Of a stretch of DNA of 64,000 bases, positions 26,789 to 35,079 are shown piece after piece. The stretch is from positions 1,253,501 through 1,317,500 of the forward strand of contig CP131056.1 in NCBI GenBank assembly GCA_030657355.1. Direction: 5' to 3'. Every line of letters begins with the position of its first letter. Within the stretch, counting starts at the first letter, position 1. The notes under the pieces were generated by a model. It was not told the DNA's origin. It saw nothing but the letters and a program-made list of their open reading frames with translations, and did not search any database. The DNA is from Radicibacter daui (lineage in GTDB: Bacteria; Pseudomonadota; Alphaproteobacteria; Radicibacterales; Radicibacteraceae). The translations under genes and the position numbers were made by a program.

Positions 26789-27496
26789 ATGATCGACAAC
26801 GGACCGTATTTCGCTGAAATCGCCGCCCTGATGGGCGATCCTGGCCGCGCCAACATGCTGACGGCGCTGATGGATGGCCGGGCCCGCACGGCCAAGGAAC
26901 TGGCCTTTGCTGCCGGCGTCACACCGCAAACGGCAAGCGGCCATCTTGCCCGGCTGGTGGAGGGGGGCCTGCTCGCCTGCGTGCAGCAGGGGCGCCACCG
27001 CTATTTCCATCTGGCCGATCCACTGGTCGCCACCACGCTGGAGACGATGATGACGCTGGCCGGGAAGGTGCGTGCGCCGGCACCGCGCTGGCATGGCCCC
27101 CGCATTGGCGCCGACCTGCATCGGGCCCGTTTCTGTTACGACCATCTGGCCGGCCAGCTTGGCGTGGCCATCATGGATCATCTCGGCCATGCCGGGCATC
27201 TCTGCACCCATGGCACCGGGTTCGGCCTCAGCGATAGCGGCGAGCAGTTCTTTGCCGGCCTGGGCATCGATGCCGCCGCCATCGCCCGCCAGAAGCGCTG
27301 TTTTGCCCGCCCGTGTCTGGACTGGAGCGAGCGCCGGCCGCATCTGGCCGGTGGCCTTGCCGCCGCGCTGGCCAGCCGCCTTGCCGATCTTGGCTGGCTG
27401 CGCCGCCAGCGGGAGGGGCGGGCGGTGGAGATTACGCCGATGGGCCAGATGGAGCTGCGCCGGGTCTTTTCCTTCACCATCGCCGAAGCGGCGTGA
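26789..27496 (+). CDS. ArsR-type HTH regulator with a C-terminal extension
   Basis: A 235-residue protein. Residues 1-80 are a winged helix of ArsR type (GDPGRANMLTALMDGRARTAKELA...TPQTASGHLARL). The remaining 150 residues contain RARFCYDHLAGQLGVAIMDH and RPCLDWSERRPHLAGGLAAAL, blocks shared by a group of ArsR-like regulators with a second, possibly ligand-sensing domain. Cysteines at both blocks may sense metal or redox state, which is inference. It is followed by a convergent short-chain dehydrogenase gene. Confidence 0.8.
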   Translation: MIDNGPYFAEIAALMGDPGRANMLTALMDGRARTAKELAFAAGVTPQTASGHLARLVEGGLLACVQQGRHRYFHLADPLVATTLETMMTLAGKVRAPAPRWHGPRIGADLHRARFCYDHLAGQLGVAIMDHLGHAGHLCTHGTGFGLSDSGEQFFAGLGIDAAAIARQKRCFARPCLDWSERRPHLAGGLAAALASRLADLGWLRRQREGRAVEITPMGQMELRRVFSFTIAEAA

Positions 27497-27508
27497 CCCG
27501 CAGCGCTA

Positions 27509-28237
27509 TCACCACGGCACCGTGCGGCCCAGATAATCAAGATATTGCAGGCCCGGCTTGCCTTGCTGGGCCAGAAGCACGTTCACAAGGCTCGGAATGC
27601 TGTCCTCGATGGTCAGCGGTGCATCGGGGCCACCCAGTTCGGTGCGCACCCAGCCCGGTGCCATCGTCACCAGTGTGCGCCCGGTGCCGGCCTGACGGGC
27701 GGCGAAACTGCGCATGAACATGTTGAGCGCCGCCTTGGTGCCGCGATAGAGCTCGCGCAGGCCGCGCTCATTATTGGCGATGCTGCCCTGGCCGGAGGAC
27801 ATCACCCCGATCAGCCCGGTTTCCGGCACCTGCTCCTCCAGTGCCTCGATCACCCGCATCGGGCTCAGGGCGTTGGTGATCATCAGCCGGGTAAAATCTT
27901 CGGTCGAAACCTCGCCGATGGTCTGCATCGGCTGCGGGTTTGCGGTGCCGGCATTGACGAACAGCATGTCGAGCCGCCGGCCGGCAAGGCGCTTCTTCAG
28001 CGCCGCCAGCTCTGCCGGCTTGCAGATGTCGAGGGTTTCAATCTCGACCTGATCCGGATGGGCCTCGGCCAGATCGTGCAGCGGTGTGCGACGGCTGCCG
28101 CGTACGGTGCCGATCACCTGCCATCCCTTGCCGACAAACTCGGCTGCCATGGCAAGGCCGAGGCCGCGCGAGGCGCCGACAAGCAGGAGGGTGGGGCGGG
28201 AAGAAGAGGGACGGGCGGTAGCGCAGGAAGGGGTCAT
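27509..28237 (-). CDS. Short-chain dehydrogenase/reductase
   Basis: A 242-residue oxidoreductase of the classical SDR family. The cofactor motif is G-A-S-R-G-L-G (21-27), N-A-G is at 95-97, and the catalytic residues are Ser147/148 with Y164-R-G-T-K168. The Arg after the glycine motif suggests NADPH. The gene is divergent from a LysR regulator whose intergenic region contains a clean LysR-type box, so it is the likely target gene. The substrate is unknown. Confidence 0.88.
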   Translation of the reverse strand: MTPSCATARPSSSRPTLLLVGASRGLGLAMAAEFVGKGWQVIGTVRGSRRTPLHDLAEAHPDQVEIETLDICKPAELAALKKRLAGRRLDMLFVNAGTANPQPMQTIGEVSTEDFTRLMITNALSPMRVIEALEEQVPETGLIGVMSSGQGSIANNERGLRELYRGTKAALNMFMRSFAARQAGTGRTLVTMAPGWVRTELGGPDAPLTIEDSIPSLVNVLLAQQGKPGLQYLDYLGRTVPW

Positions 28238-28309
28238 GGCAGGGTGCCTTTATTTGCGGGGCCTGCCTGCTGATATGACCTCACACCGCCTTTGCACCAG
28301 ACGCACGGA

Positions 28310-28328
28310 ATGCAATAGATGTTTGCAT
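28310..28328. promoter_or_regulatory. LysR-type operator candidate
   Basis: ATGCAA and TTGCAT are perfect arms around a 7-base spacer, giving a T-N11-A core in a palindrome. It lies between the divergent SDR and LysR genes, 26 bases upstream of the LysR start. Confidence 0.6.
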
Positions 28329-28353
28329 GTAACGCCCTGCGTGGAATGTGCCG

Positions 28354-29295
28354 ATGGATCAGCCCGAGATGCGGCCGGCCGTGGATCTCAATCTCCTCAC
28401 CGCTCTTGATGTGCTGCTGGCCGAATGTAGTGTAACCAGGGCTGCCCGTCGGCTCGGTCTCAGCCCGTCGGCAATGAGCCGCACCCTGGCAAGGCTCCGC
28501 AAGGTTACCGGCGACCCGCTGCTGGTACAGGCCGGCCGGGTGCTGGTGCCGACGCCCTATGCGCGCGAACTGGGCGAGCGCGTCCATTCAGCTGCCCTTG
28601 AGGCACGCACGCTTCTGCGGCCGGCGATCACCCGGCTTGATCTGGCGACACTGGAACGGACCTTTGTCCTGCGCGCCGGCGGCGGGTTCGTGGAGTTACT
28701 GGCCGCCCCGCTGCTGGCCGCTGTCTGCGCTGCCGCGCCGCAGGTCAGCCTGCATTTTGTGCCCAAGCCGGACCGGGACGCCCGGCCGCTGCGCGAAGGG
28801 CCGATCGATCTGGAGATCGGCATTGTTGTCACCTCCGCACCGGAAATGCGCACCCAGCTGCTGTTTCGCGACCGCTATGTCTGTGTCGTCCGCAGCGGGC
28901 ATCCGCTGTTGTCGGAGGGGCCGGTAACGGTAGAGGCCTATGCCGCCTGCCGGCATGTGGTGGCAATGCGTCCGGGCGAACAGGGGGAACCGATCGAGCC
29001 TCTGCTGGAGGAGCGGGGCCTCAGGCGGCGGGTGGCGGTCACCGTGCCGGGATATATGGATGCCATGCGCCTTGCCCGTGCCAGCGATCTCGTGGCGCTG
29101 GTGCCGCTTTCCTGCCTCGGTAACCCTTCGGCTACCAGCGAGGGGGCGGTGACCGGCCTTGCCAGTTTTGAGCCGCCACTGCCGCTCCCCGGCTTCAATA
29201 TCTGCGCAATCTGGCATCCACGGCTGGAGGCTGACCCGGCCCATCGCTGGCTGCGGGAAACGCTAGTTGCCGTGTGCCGCAAGGCGGCTTCCTGA
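28354..29295 (+). CDS. LysR-type transcriptional regulator
   Basis: A 313-residue regulator from ATG 28354; a GTG six bases upstream is also possible. The winged helix lies at about 8-70 (LLAECSVTRAARRLGLSPSAMSRTLARLRK), followed by a PBP2-type effector domain. The sequence PAVDLNLLTALDVLL and the relaxed effector domain fit the NodD/PcpR-like group. It is divergent from a short-chain dehydrogenase gene, which it probably regulates through the adjacent palindrome. Confidence 0.9.
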   Translation: MDQPEMRPAVDLNLLTALDVLLAECSVTRAARRLGLSPSAMSRTLARLRKVTGDPLLVQAGRVLVPTPYARELGERVHSAALEARTLLRPAITRLDLATLERTFVLRAGGGFVELLAAPLLAAVCAAAPQVSLHFVPKPDRDARPLREGPIDLEIGIVVTSAPEMRTQLLFRDRYVCVVRSGHPLLSEGPVTVEAYAACRHVVAMRPGEQGEPIEPLLEERGLRRRVAVTVPGYMDAMRLARASDLVALVPLSCLGNPSATSEGAVTGLASFEPPLPLPGFNICAIWHPRLEADPAHRWLRETLVAVCRKAAS

Positions 29296-29467
29296 CGGCA
29301 TTGATGAAAAACCGACAGGGATGATGCTTGTCTGCCCGCCCGCCGTCTGATTTTGGCGCCATGGATTTACCTTAATCTGTCGCTCAAAATCCGAAGCGAG
29401 CAATTAATGATTTATAAATATGACCAGAGTACTCATTTCAAGTGATCATCCGGGTCGGGGGCAATAA
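29296..29467. other. Promoter region of the tail-collar/lasso block
   Basis: About 170 bases whose last 100 become AT-rich (ATTAATGATTTATAAATATG), unlike the flanks. An 8-base palindrome GAGTACTC sits at 29427-29434. It should carry the promoter of the following plus-strand genes, but no standard -35/-10 pair is clear. Confidence 0.4.
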
Positions 29468-29761
29468 ATGCAGAGGGTGGAGTACACGCATTTTATGCCT
29501 TTTATTAATAATACCTTTACGGCCCGCCGTGCAGAGGCGCAGGTGGAGATGGATTTGCTCCAGGTATCTACAAAAACAAGCAAGCGTAACAATTACTTTC
29601 GCGAAAACCCTTTTACGCTTGTCTTTCGTTGTGCGTTGAAAGTCATTCTCCCACAGGGCCTGTATAACATGGCGACCGCCGGCTTTGAGCCGATGGATAT
29701 TTTCATCACAGCCGTGGGGGCAGACGCAGACGGGGTCATCTATCACGCCGTCTTTGACTAG
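29468..29761 (+). CDS. DUF6916-like small protein
   Basis: A 97-residue protein. The pattern 'F-x-P-F-I-x-x-x-F' near the start, then NPFTLVFRCALKVILPQGLYNMA and DIFITAVGADADGVIYHAVFD, matches the DUF6916 family as I remember it. Members are often found next to tail-collar proteins, as here. The first 40 codons are AT-rich compared with the flanking genes, which suggests transfer. There is no signal peptide. The function is unknown; a small beta-barrel or adaptor role is possible. Confidence 0.6.
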   Translation: MQRVEYTHFMPFINNTFTARRAEAQVEMDLLQVSTKTSKRNNYFRENPFTLVFRCALKVILPQGLYNMATAGFEPMDIFITAVGADADGVIYHAVFD

Positions 29762-29815
29762 ATATCGGGCGTTCGTTGTTCCGTTTATCCCAAAGGGAAG
29801 GATCGGGAGGATCCC

Positions 29816-30370
29816 ATGTCAGAACCTTATGTCGGACAAATCATCTTCACGTCGTTCAACTACGCTCCACAAGGTTATGCGCTTTGTGACGGGTCAACGC
29901 TGACGATCACCCAGAATCAGGCGCTCTACAGCCTGATCAGCAAAAATTACGGCGGGGACGGGGTGACGACCTTCAAGCTGCCGGATCTGCGCGGTCGCGT
30001 TGCAGTGGGAATGGGAGTTTCACCGGTTTCGGGGGCCAGTTACCCGATCGCGCAATATGGCGGAGCCGAAGGGGTGGCGCTGACGGCAGCGCAATTGCCA
30101 GCACACAGTCATGGGGTCAACGTCAGCAGCAATGTGGGCTCCATCGCCGCCGCCAGTAATGTCCCGTCGACAACGGGCAAGAGGCCGAATCCTGGCAGTC
30201 CTGACCCGACAACCATGTATGCCGGTGCGACCAGCGCGTCGCAGCTGGTCGCCCTGGACGGCCGGACTGTTTCCGACACTGGCGGAGGGGCGGCTCACAA
30301 CAACATGCAACCCTTCCAGGTGGCCAGCGCCGCGATCGCGCTGACCGGCTATTACCCTCAGCGTCCCTGA
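29816..30370 (+). CDS. Tail-collar domain protein (MdpB-like), first copy
   Basis: A 184-residue protein of the phage tail-collar / microcystin-dependent family. The collar domain at about 5-60 has the family blocks YAPQGYALCDG, ALYSLISKNYGGDG and FKLPDLRGRVAVGMG. The Gly/Ser/Ala-rich remainder ends NNMQPFQVASAAIALTGYYPQ, a common terminal block. A GGGAGG site precedes it. No capsid, tail-tube, portal or lysis genes are nearby, so this is not a prophage. It is the first of three tandem paralogues. Confidence 0.85.
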   Translation: MSEPYVGQIIFTSFNYAPQGYALCDGSTLTITQNQALYSLISKNYGGDGVTTFKLPDLRGRVAVGMGVSPVSGASYPIAQYGGAEGVALTAAQLPAHSHGVNVSSNVGSIAAASNVPSTTGKRPNPGSPDPTTMYAGATSASQLVALDGRTVSDTGGGAAHNNMQPFQVASAAIALTGYYPQRP

Positions 30371-30397
30371 GCTGGTGGCGTAGAAGGAGAAGACATC

Positions 30398-30973
30398 ATG
30401 AGCGATGCATATGTCGGCGAAATCCGCCTTGTTCCCTATCCCCATTCCAATCCTCCGGTCGGCTGGGCGTTCTGCAACGGTGCCGTTTTGCCGGTTTCCG
30501 GGAACGAAATACTGTTTACCCTGATCGGCGGTGCCTATGGCGGGAATGGCACAACGACATTCGCCCTGCCCAACCTGAATGGCCGCGTTCTGGTCGATCA
30601 GGGCGCGGGTATGACGGTGCCAAACACGACGCCCGCAGGTGGTCCCCCCCTGACCGTACGGACCGTGGGGCAGGCTGGTGGCGCGGAAGGGGTGGCGCTG
30701 ACGGAAGCGACGATCCCTCCCCATGACCATTCCTTCTCTGCCACCACCGAGGCCAACAGCACCCAGACCCCCTCGGGCCTGTTCTATGGCAGTAACGCCG
30801 CCAGCACCTACAGGCGTTATGTGAATCCCGTTCCGGCTTCCCCGACCTTGCTGGCTCTGGACCCAACCACCGTTCAGGCGGCCGGAGGCAATGCGGCGCA
30901 TCTGAACCTGATGGCCGGGCTTGGCCTGCGTTACATAATTTGTATCAACGGCCTTTTTCCGGTGAAGCCCTGA
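30398..30973 (+). CDS. Tail-collar domain protein (MdpB-like), second copy
   Basis: A 191-residue paralogue of its neighbours. The collar motifs are VGWAFCNGAVLPV, LFTLIGGAYGGNG and FALPNLNGRVLVDQG, and it ends LMAGLGLRYIICINGLFPV. The central part differs most between the three copies, as expected for a variable binding or oligomer surface. It starts behind AAGGAGAAG, 27 bases after the first copy, so the three are co-transcribed. The partner or ligand is unknown. Confidence 0.85.
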   Translation: MSDAYVGEIRLVPYPHSNPPVGWAFCNGAVLPVSGNEILFTLIGGAYGGNGTTTFALPNLNGRVLVDQGAGMTVPNTTPAGGPPLTVRTVGQAGGAEGVALTEATIPPHDHSFSATTEANSTQTPSGLFYGSNAASTYRRYVNPVPASPTLLALDPTTVQAAGGNAAHLNLMAGLGLRYIICINGLFPVKP

Positions 30974-30995
30974 CGAAGAAGCGGGAGGAACAGTC

Positions 30996-31535
30996 ATGAG
31001 CACGCCTTTTATTGGACAGATCTGCTTTTTTCCCTGGAACTGGGCACCGCAGGGCTGGTTCCTGTGTGACGGAAGCCTTCAGTCCGTCCGGCAATTCCCG
31101 GCCCTGTATAGCCTGATGGGCACGACCTATGGCGGTGACGGCAGGGACACCTTTGGCCTGCCTAATCTGTCGGGACGTGTTCCCGTAGGCCTGGGGACGG
31201 CGCCGGGTGGTTCGGTGGCCTGGGTTCCGGGCGGTGCCTATGGCGTCGATACGGTGACCCTGAACAGCACCAGCTACCTGCCAAACCACACCCACAACCT
31301 TTCTTTTGTAGCTGCGCCATCGAACACGGGTACGGCCGTCGCCGGGGCCATGCTGGGCAACATCAGCCCCAACCAGTTCTGGGCGGCGACGCCAGCGGAG
31401 GCCAACGGCACTTTTAGCCCTGCGGTTATGGGGCCGGCCTATAGCACGGCGCCAACCTCGCACGAGAACCGCCAGCCTTATCTCGTGCTCAATGCCTGTA
31501 TCGCCTGGGACGGGGAATATCCCGAATTTCCCTGA
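30996..31535 (+). CDS. Tail-collar domain protein (MdpB-like), third copy
   Basis: A 179-residue paralogue. The collar motifs are WAPQGWFLCDG, ALYSLMGTTYGGDG and FGLPNLSGRVPVGLG, with the terminal block NRQPYLVLNACIAWDGEYP. It starts behind GGGAGG. It sits 22 bases after the second copy and 10 bases before a GNAT gene. Three divergent copies in a row suggest a heteromeric complex rather than recent duplication, since no long stretch of DNA is shared. Confidence 0.85.
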   Translation: MSTPFIGQICFFPWNWAPQGWFLCDGSLQSVRQFPALYSLMGTTYGGDGRDTFGLPNLSGRVPVGLGTAPGGSVAWVPGGAYGVDTVTLNSTSYLPNHTHNLSFVAAPSNTGTAVAGAMLGNISPNQFWAATPAEANGTFSPAVMGPAYSTAPTSHENRQPYLVLNACIAWDGEYPEFP

Positions 31536-31545
31536 TTTCATCTCC

Positions 31546-32076
31546 ATGACTGCGGCCCTGATCTTTCCAAAAGAGCGACCCTCCGGGGCGGACCTGCTTG
31601 TGCCGGGCGTGCATCTGCGCCCGGCACGAACCATGGATCTCCCTTTCCTGCGGCGCCTGTACCGGATCGGACGCGAGGCGGAACTGGCGCCCCTCAACTG
31701 GCCAGAGGCCACAAGGCGGGACTTTTGCCGTGCCCAGTTCGAAGCCCAGCATCTGGACTATACGGGCCGCTATCCGGCGGCCCGTTTCCTGGTGATAGAG
31801 GCGAAACGGGAACCGGTCGGGCGGCTCTATGTGGATTTCGCGGGGCAGGCAGTCCATCTGATCGACATCGCCCTGCTGCCCTCCCGCCAGGGGCAGGGGA
31901 TCGGCAGTCGTATCCTGGTGGCGCTGCAGGACGAGGCCAGGGAAACCGGCCGGGCGCTGCGTCTCAGCGTCGCCCGCACGAACGGCCGGGCGGCAGGTCT
32001 TTACAGGCGGCACGGTTTCCAGGCAGAGGCGGAAGGCCCGACACATCTGTCTTTGATATGGAGCTCGGCCGGATAG
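31546..32076 (+). CDS. GNAT-family N-acetyltransferase
   Basis: A 176-residue enzyme with the acetyl-CoA loop R114-Q-G-Q-G-I-G120 after the beta4 strand AVHLIDIALLPS, and the terminal RTNGRAAGLYRRHGFQAEAEG. The ATG at 31546 follows the third tail-collar gene by 10 bases. Its place between that trio and a lasso-like precursor makes it a possible tailoring enzyme, but it could equally serve the tail-collar proteins. No substrate can be named. Confidence 0.75.
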   Translation: MTAALIFPKERPSGADLLVPGVHLRPARTMDLPFLRRLYRIGREAELAPLNWPEATRRDFCRAQFEAQHLDYTGRYPAARFLVIEAKREPVGRLYVDFAGQAVHLIDIALLPSRQGQGIGSRILVALQDEARETGRALRLSVARTNGRAAGLYRRHGFQAEAEGPTHLSLIWSSAG

Positions 32077-32153
32077 GGACAGGGCGGCTTGTACATGCCG
32101 GTGGTTGATGCAATAATTACATGAATATTCAAAGCTCAAGGGGAGTATTGACC

Positions 32154-32327
32154 GTGGACCGTGATGATCGGGGGAACCCGGACGCTCAGGGTGCGGAGAC
32201 GCAATGTGGGACGCGGCGCGCCTGGCGTAAGCCAACCCTCGACGTGCTGCCGGTTTCGGCCACGGCCGGTGGCAGCGGTTCCACCTGTGAAACGACGAGT
32301 GTGTCGAACGCTTCCCAGTCGTCATAA
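32154..32327 (+). CDS. Candidate lasso-peptide precursor
   Basis: A 57-residue peptide from GTG 32154, which has AAGGGGAG eight bases upstream; ATG 32121 would add 11 residues but has a poor site. The leader carries W24-R-K-P27-T-L29, the W/Y-x-x-P-x-L motif bound by the RRE protein. Thr37 lies two residues before a predicted cut after Ala38. The core would be 19 residues, starting at Gly39, with Glu46 as core residue 8, the right spacing for an 8-residue macrolactam. It ends in Ser-Ser. The core has one Cys and no bulky plug residue. The cyclase gene follows. Confidence 0.65.
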   Translation: MDRDDRGNPDAQGAETQCGTRRAWRKPTLDVLPVSATAGGSGSTCETTSVSNASQSS

Positions 32328-32338
32328 TACTTTGATCG

Positions 32339-32362
32339 CCCGGCACGATCGCCCGAGCCGGG
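32339..32362 (+). promoter_or_regulatory. Hairpin over the cyclase ribosome-binding region
   Basis: CCCGGC (32339-32344) and GCCGGG (32357-32362) form a 6-base stem between the precursor stop and the cyclase start at 32370. No canonical ribosome site is visible for the cyclase. The hairpin could limit cyclase translation relative to the precursor. Confidence 0.4.
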
Positions 32363-32369
32363 TTGCGGC

Positions 32370-34262
32370 ATGGGCCTGATATACGGGCTTGCCGGGCCGC
32401 AGGCCCAGGTCCGGGCGGTTCCGGCGTTTGTCGCCGGGTCAGGGGCTTCGGGTACCTTAAGCAGGTTGGGTGACGAAGAAGTCCTGTTCATCCAGCAGGG
32501 CGCGGTGGACACGCCGCAATCGGAGTTTGAAACCTGGCCACTTCGGGTGGATGGCGGGCGGTTTCTGCTGTGTTTCGATGGCCGCCTAGATAACCGGGAC
32601 GATCTTGCGCGCCTGCTGGGCCTTGAATTGTCCGACACGATGCCGGACAGCACGCTTGTCTCCGCCGCCTGGACCCGGTGGCAAGAGGCGGCGCTGCATC
32701 GGATGCTGGGCGATTTTGCCCTGGCCTCCTGGGACAGCAGGCGCCGCGAACTGATCCTTGCGTGCGACGCCGGCACGGGCGGGCGTCCGCTCTATTATCA
32801 TGAGATGTCCGGCCATATCGTCTTCGCGAGCAATCTGGCGTTGCTGCTGCGCACGCCGGGCGTTCCACGCGATCTCGATCTGCCCGTTATTGCCGCCTCG
32901 GCGCACTGGCAATGGCCCTCCGATGGCCGTACCTGGTACCGCCAGATCCAGCAGCTGCCGCCGGCAGGCCGGCTCCGCTGGTCTCAGGCGGGAAGCCAGG
33001 TTGAGCGCTACTGGCGACCGGATCTGTCGCGCCGGGTGCGTTTTGCCCGCGATTGCGAGTATGTAGAGGCCGCGCGTGACCTGCTGGACCAGGCCGTGGC
33101 GGCGCATTGCCGGGTGGCAGGTCCCCTTGTCTGCGAACTTTCCGGCGGCCTCGATTCTACGGCTGTTGCTGCTACAGCGGCCCGCCTCAATCCCTCCCGT
33201 CCCGTCCATTGCATCACGGTGGTGCCGGATGGGCAGGCACGACAGCTGCCGGAAACGGGCCGGGTCTTTCACGATGAATGGCCGCATGCCGAGGCGGTAG
33301 CGCGCCTTTATCCCAACATTATCCCCCTGAGAGTGGAGGCAACGGCTCCGACGGCCGCGGATCTGGATCCGGTTGCGCGTTTTGCCCGGCTCGGCTCTCC
33401 CGTTTCCAACCTTTATGACCGCAGCTGGTTCGAGGCGGGGCGGCAAAGAGTGCGGGGCCTGGGGGCCGGGACGGTACTGGCCGGTACCAGTGGCAACCTC
33501 ACCCTGTCTCATGGCGGCCTGCGGCATCTGACAGATCTGGCCCGGCAGGGGCGATGGCTTTCGTTGTTCCGGCATGCCGGAGAACTTGGGCAATGGTCCG
33601 GGCTGCAAACGACGCGGTTGCTGCGTCAGGCCTTCCGGACGGCGTGGTGGCCTGATGAAGGCCCCGGCGATTTGGGGCCGGCGGTCGGTGAACTCCATCG
33701 CCAGCTGCCGTTAAAGCCGGATAATGCAGGCTCGCGTGATCTGCGTGAACGCCTGCTCCTGTTCGAGCGTCTGGTCGAGGGGAGGCGGATGGTCAGCTCG
33801 TTCGCGCGGCACTGGCAGGGGATCGATCTGCGCGATCCACTGGGGTACCGGCCGTTGCTGGAGTTCTGCCTTGCCATTCCCCCGGCCCAGTATCTGGCGC
33901 AGGGCATGCCGCGCTCTCTGGCGCGGCGGGTTCTGGCCGACCGGGTGCCGGCCAACGTGATCGGAGAGGCACGGCGGGGGCGCCAGGCGCCAGAGCTATC
34001 GACAACGATCTGGAATAATCGGCAGTCCCTGCGCGCGGCGCTGGACGCTATGGCCCGGTCAGAGGCGGTGTCGGAGCTCCTCGACATCTCCTGGCTGCGC
34101 GCTACGCTCGACGGGCTGCCCTCCTCGGCAAGCCTGATCGGTCAGACCGATGCCATATCCCTGCGGCTTGCTGTGGCGGCCATGGCCATGGGCCAGTTTG
34201 TCCTGTGGGCTGAGGCGGGCATGCCGGGTCTGGAGATCACAGGTAACCGAGCCGTTCCATGA
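32370..34262 (+). CDS. Asparagine-synthase-like lasso-peptide cyclase
   Basis: A 630-residue protein of asparagine-synthetase fold. The N-terminal glutaminase-like domain (about 1-190) lacks the catalytic Cys2 (it starts M-G-L), as in lasso cyclases. The ATP-pyrophosphatase loop is S-G-G-L-D-S (258-263), and DPLGYRPLLEFCLAIP lies in the C-terminal helical part. In lasso pathways this enzyme activates the Asp or Glu side chain by adenylation and closes the ring onto the core N-terminus. It follows a candidate precursor by 42 bases. Its last 26 bases overlap the end of the convergent sulfotransferase gene. Confidence 0.8.
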   Translation: MGLIYGLAGPQAQVRAVPAFVAGSGASGTLSRLGDEEVLFIQQGAVDTPQSEFETWPLRVDGGRFLLCFDGRLDNRDDLARLLGLELSDTMPDSTLVSAAWTRWQEAALHRMLGDFALASWDSRRRELILACDAGTGGRPLYYHEMSGHIVFASNLALLLRTPGVPRDLDLPVIAASAHWQWPSDGRTWYRQIQQLPPAGRLRWSQAGSQVERYWRPDLSRRVRFARDCEYVEAARDLLDQAVAAHCRVAGPLVCELSGGLDSTAVAATAARLNPSRPVHCITVVPDGQARQLPETGRVFHDEWPHAEAVARLYPNIIPLRVEATAPTAADLDPVARFARLGSPVSNLYDRSWFEAGRQRVRGLGAGTVLAGTSGNLTLSHGGLRHLTDLARQGRWLSLFRHAGELGQWSGLQTTRLLRQAFRTAWWPDEGPGDLGPAVGELHRQLPLKPDNAGSRDLRERLLLFERLVEGRRMVSSFARHWQGIDLRDPLGYRPLLEFCLAIPPAQYLAQGMPRSLARRVLADRVPANVIGEARRGRQAPELSTTIWNNRQSLRAALDAMARSEAVSELLDISWLRATLDGLPSSASLIGQTDAISLRLAVAAMAMGQFVLWAEAGMPGLEITGNRAVP

Positions 34263-35079
34263 CGTCCCCATGCCGCCGTTCGATGCGGCTGATCTGATCC
34301 GTCGTCAGCTCCCGGCGCCATTGGCCGGCCGTGCCGGCCCGGAAAAAACGCTCTGCCTTCATCGGGCGTTCAATGAAACCATTATCCAGCTCCTGTTGTT
34401 GCAGTTCCTGGAAACGGGTTGACCGCACAACGCTATCGATCACGGCCTCCGGGGCGGGCTGTCCGGCTGCGGCAGCCAGGCGCCGGATCGATTCTGCCGG
34501 ATCGGCCAGCATCTCCTCATAACGGATCAGAAGGGGGGTGCAAGGGCCACGGTCGAGCCAGCTTGTGACATTGCTGCTCCAGTCGCTGACAAGCTGGCGG
34601 ACCTGTACGTCCAGCCTGTCGCGGGAGGATGACAGCGCATAGCCGGGTGATTCCATCTTCCCGATCGCCTCGTCGATCGCGACACCGGCATGATGGGCCA
34701 GCGAGATGGCAACGTCGCGCGGGTCGCGGACGATATAGATGGCGCCCTCGGTGATGTCGGGCGGAAACAGGGGTGTTCCGTCACCGACCTCGATACAGGC
34801 CTCGTGCGTCTTGCGGAAGGCGGTGGCGTGCAGCGCCTGCGCCTGCTGCCGGTAGACATGAGGTCTCGCCGCCTCGATTTCAGCCTGGGTCAGGAGCGAA
34901 CTGTCGATATCCAGCAAAATGTCGAAGTGCCGGCGGCTGGAGGAGATTGCATCCTCGATTCCGCCAAGCCGGTTGATATCGATATCCCCGCCGCCTGCCT
35001 GCAGTCCGGCAAGAACGAGGCGTACCCAGGTATTGCCGGATTTCGGAAAGGAGGCGATCCAGAAGAGACCGGGTTTCAT
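34237..35079 (-). CDS. Sulfotransferase
   Basis: A 280-residue PAPS-dependent sulfotransferase. The 5'-phosphosulfate loop is S-F-P-K-S-G-N-T-W (10-18), the 3'-phosphate site is I-V-R-D-P-R-D-V-A-I-S (about 118-128), and the terminal FFRAGTAGQWRRELT is the usual dimer/PAPS block. It has no signal or membrane anchor. It overlaps the kinase-like gene upstream by four bases and is the last gene of a coupled operon with an RRE protein. The precursor core is rich in Ser and Thr, so peptide O-sulfation is a reasonable guess. Confidence 0.85.
   Translation of the reverse strand: MKPGLFWIASFPKSGNTWVRLVLAGLQAGGGDIDINRLGGIEDAISSSRRHFDILLDIDSSLLTQAEIEAARPHVYRQQAQALHATAFRKTHEACIEVGDGTPLFPPDITEGAIYIVRDPRDVAISLAHHAGVAIDEAIGKMESPGYALSSSRDRLDVQVRQLVSDWSSNVTSWLDRGPCTPLLIRYEEMLADPAESIRRLAAAAGQPAPEAVIDSVVRSTRFQELQQQELDNGFIERPMKAERFFRAGTAGQWRRELTTDQISRIERRHGDVMERLGYL

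Noticed and set aside
29816..31535. Prophage or tail-like injection system
   Set aside because: Only tail-collar proteins are present. There are no sheath, baseplate, tube, portal, capsid, integrase or lysis genes.
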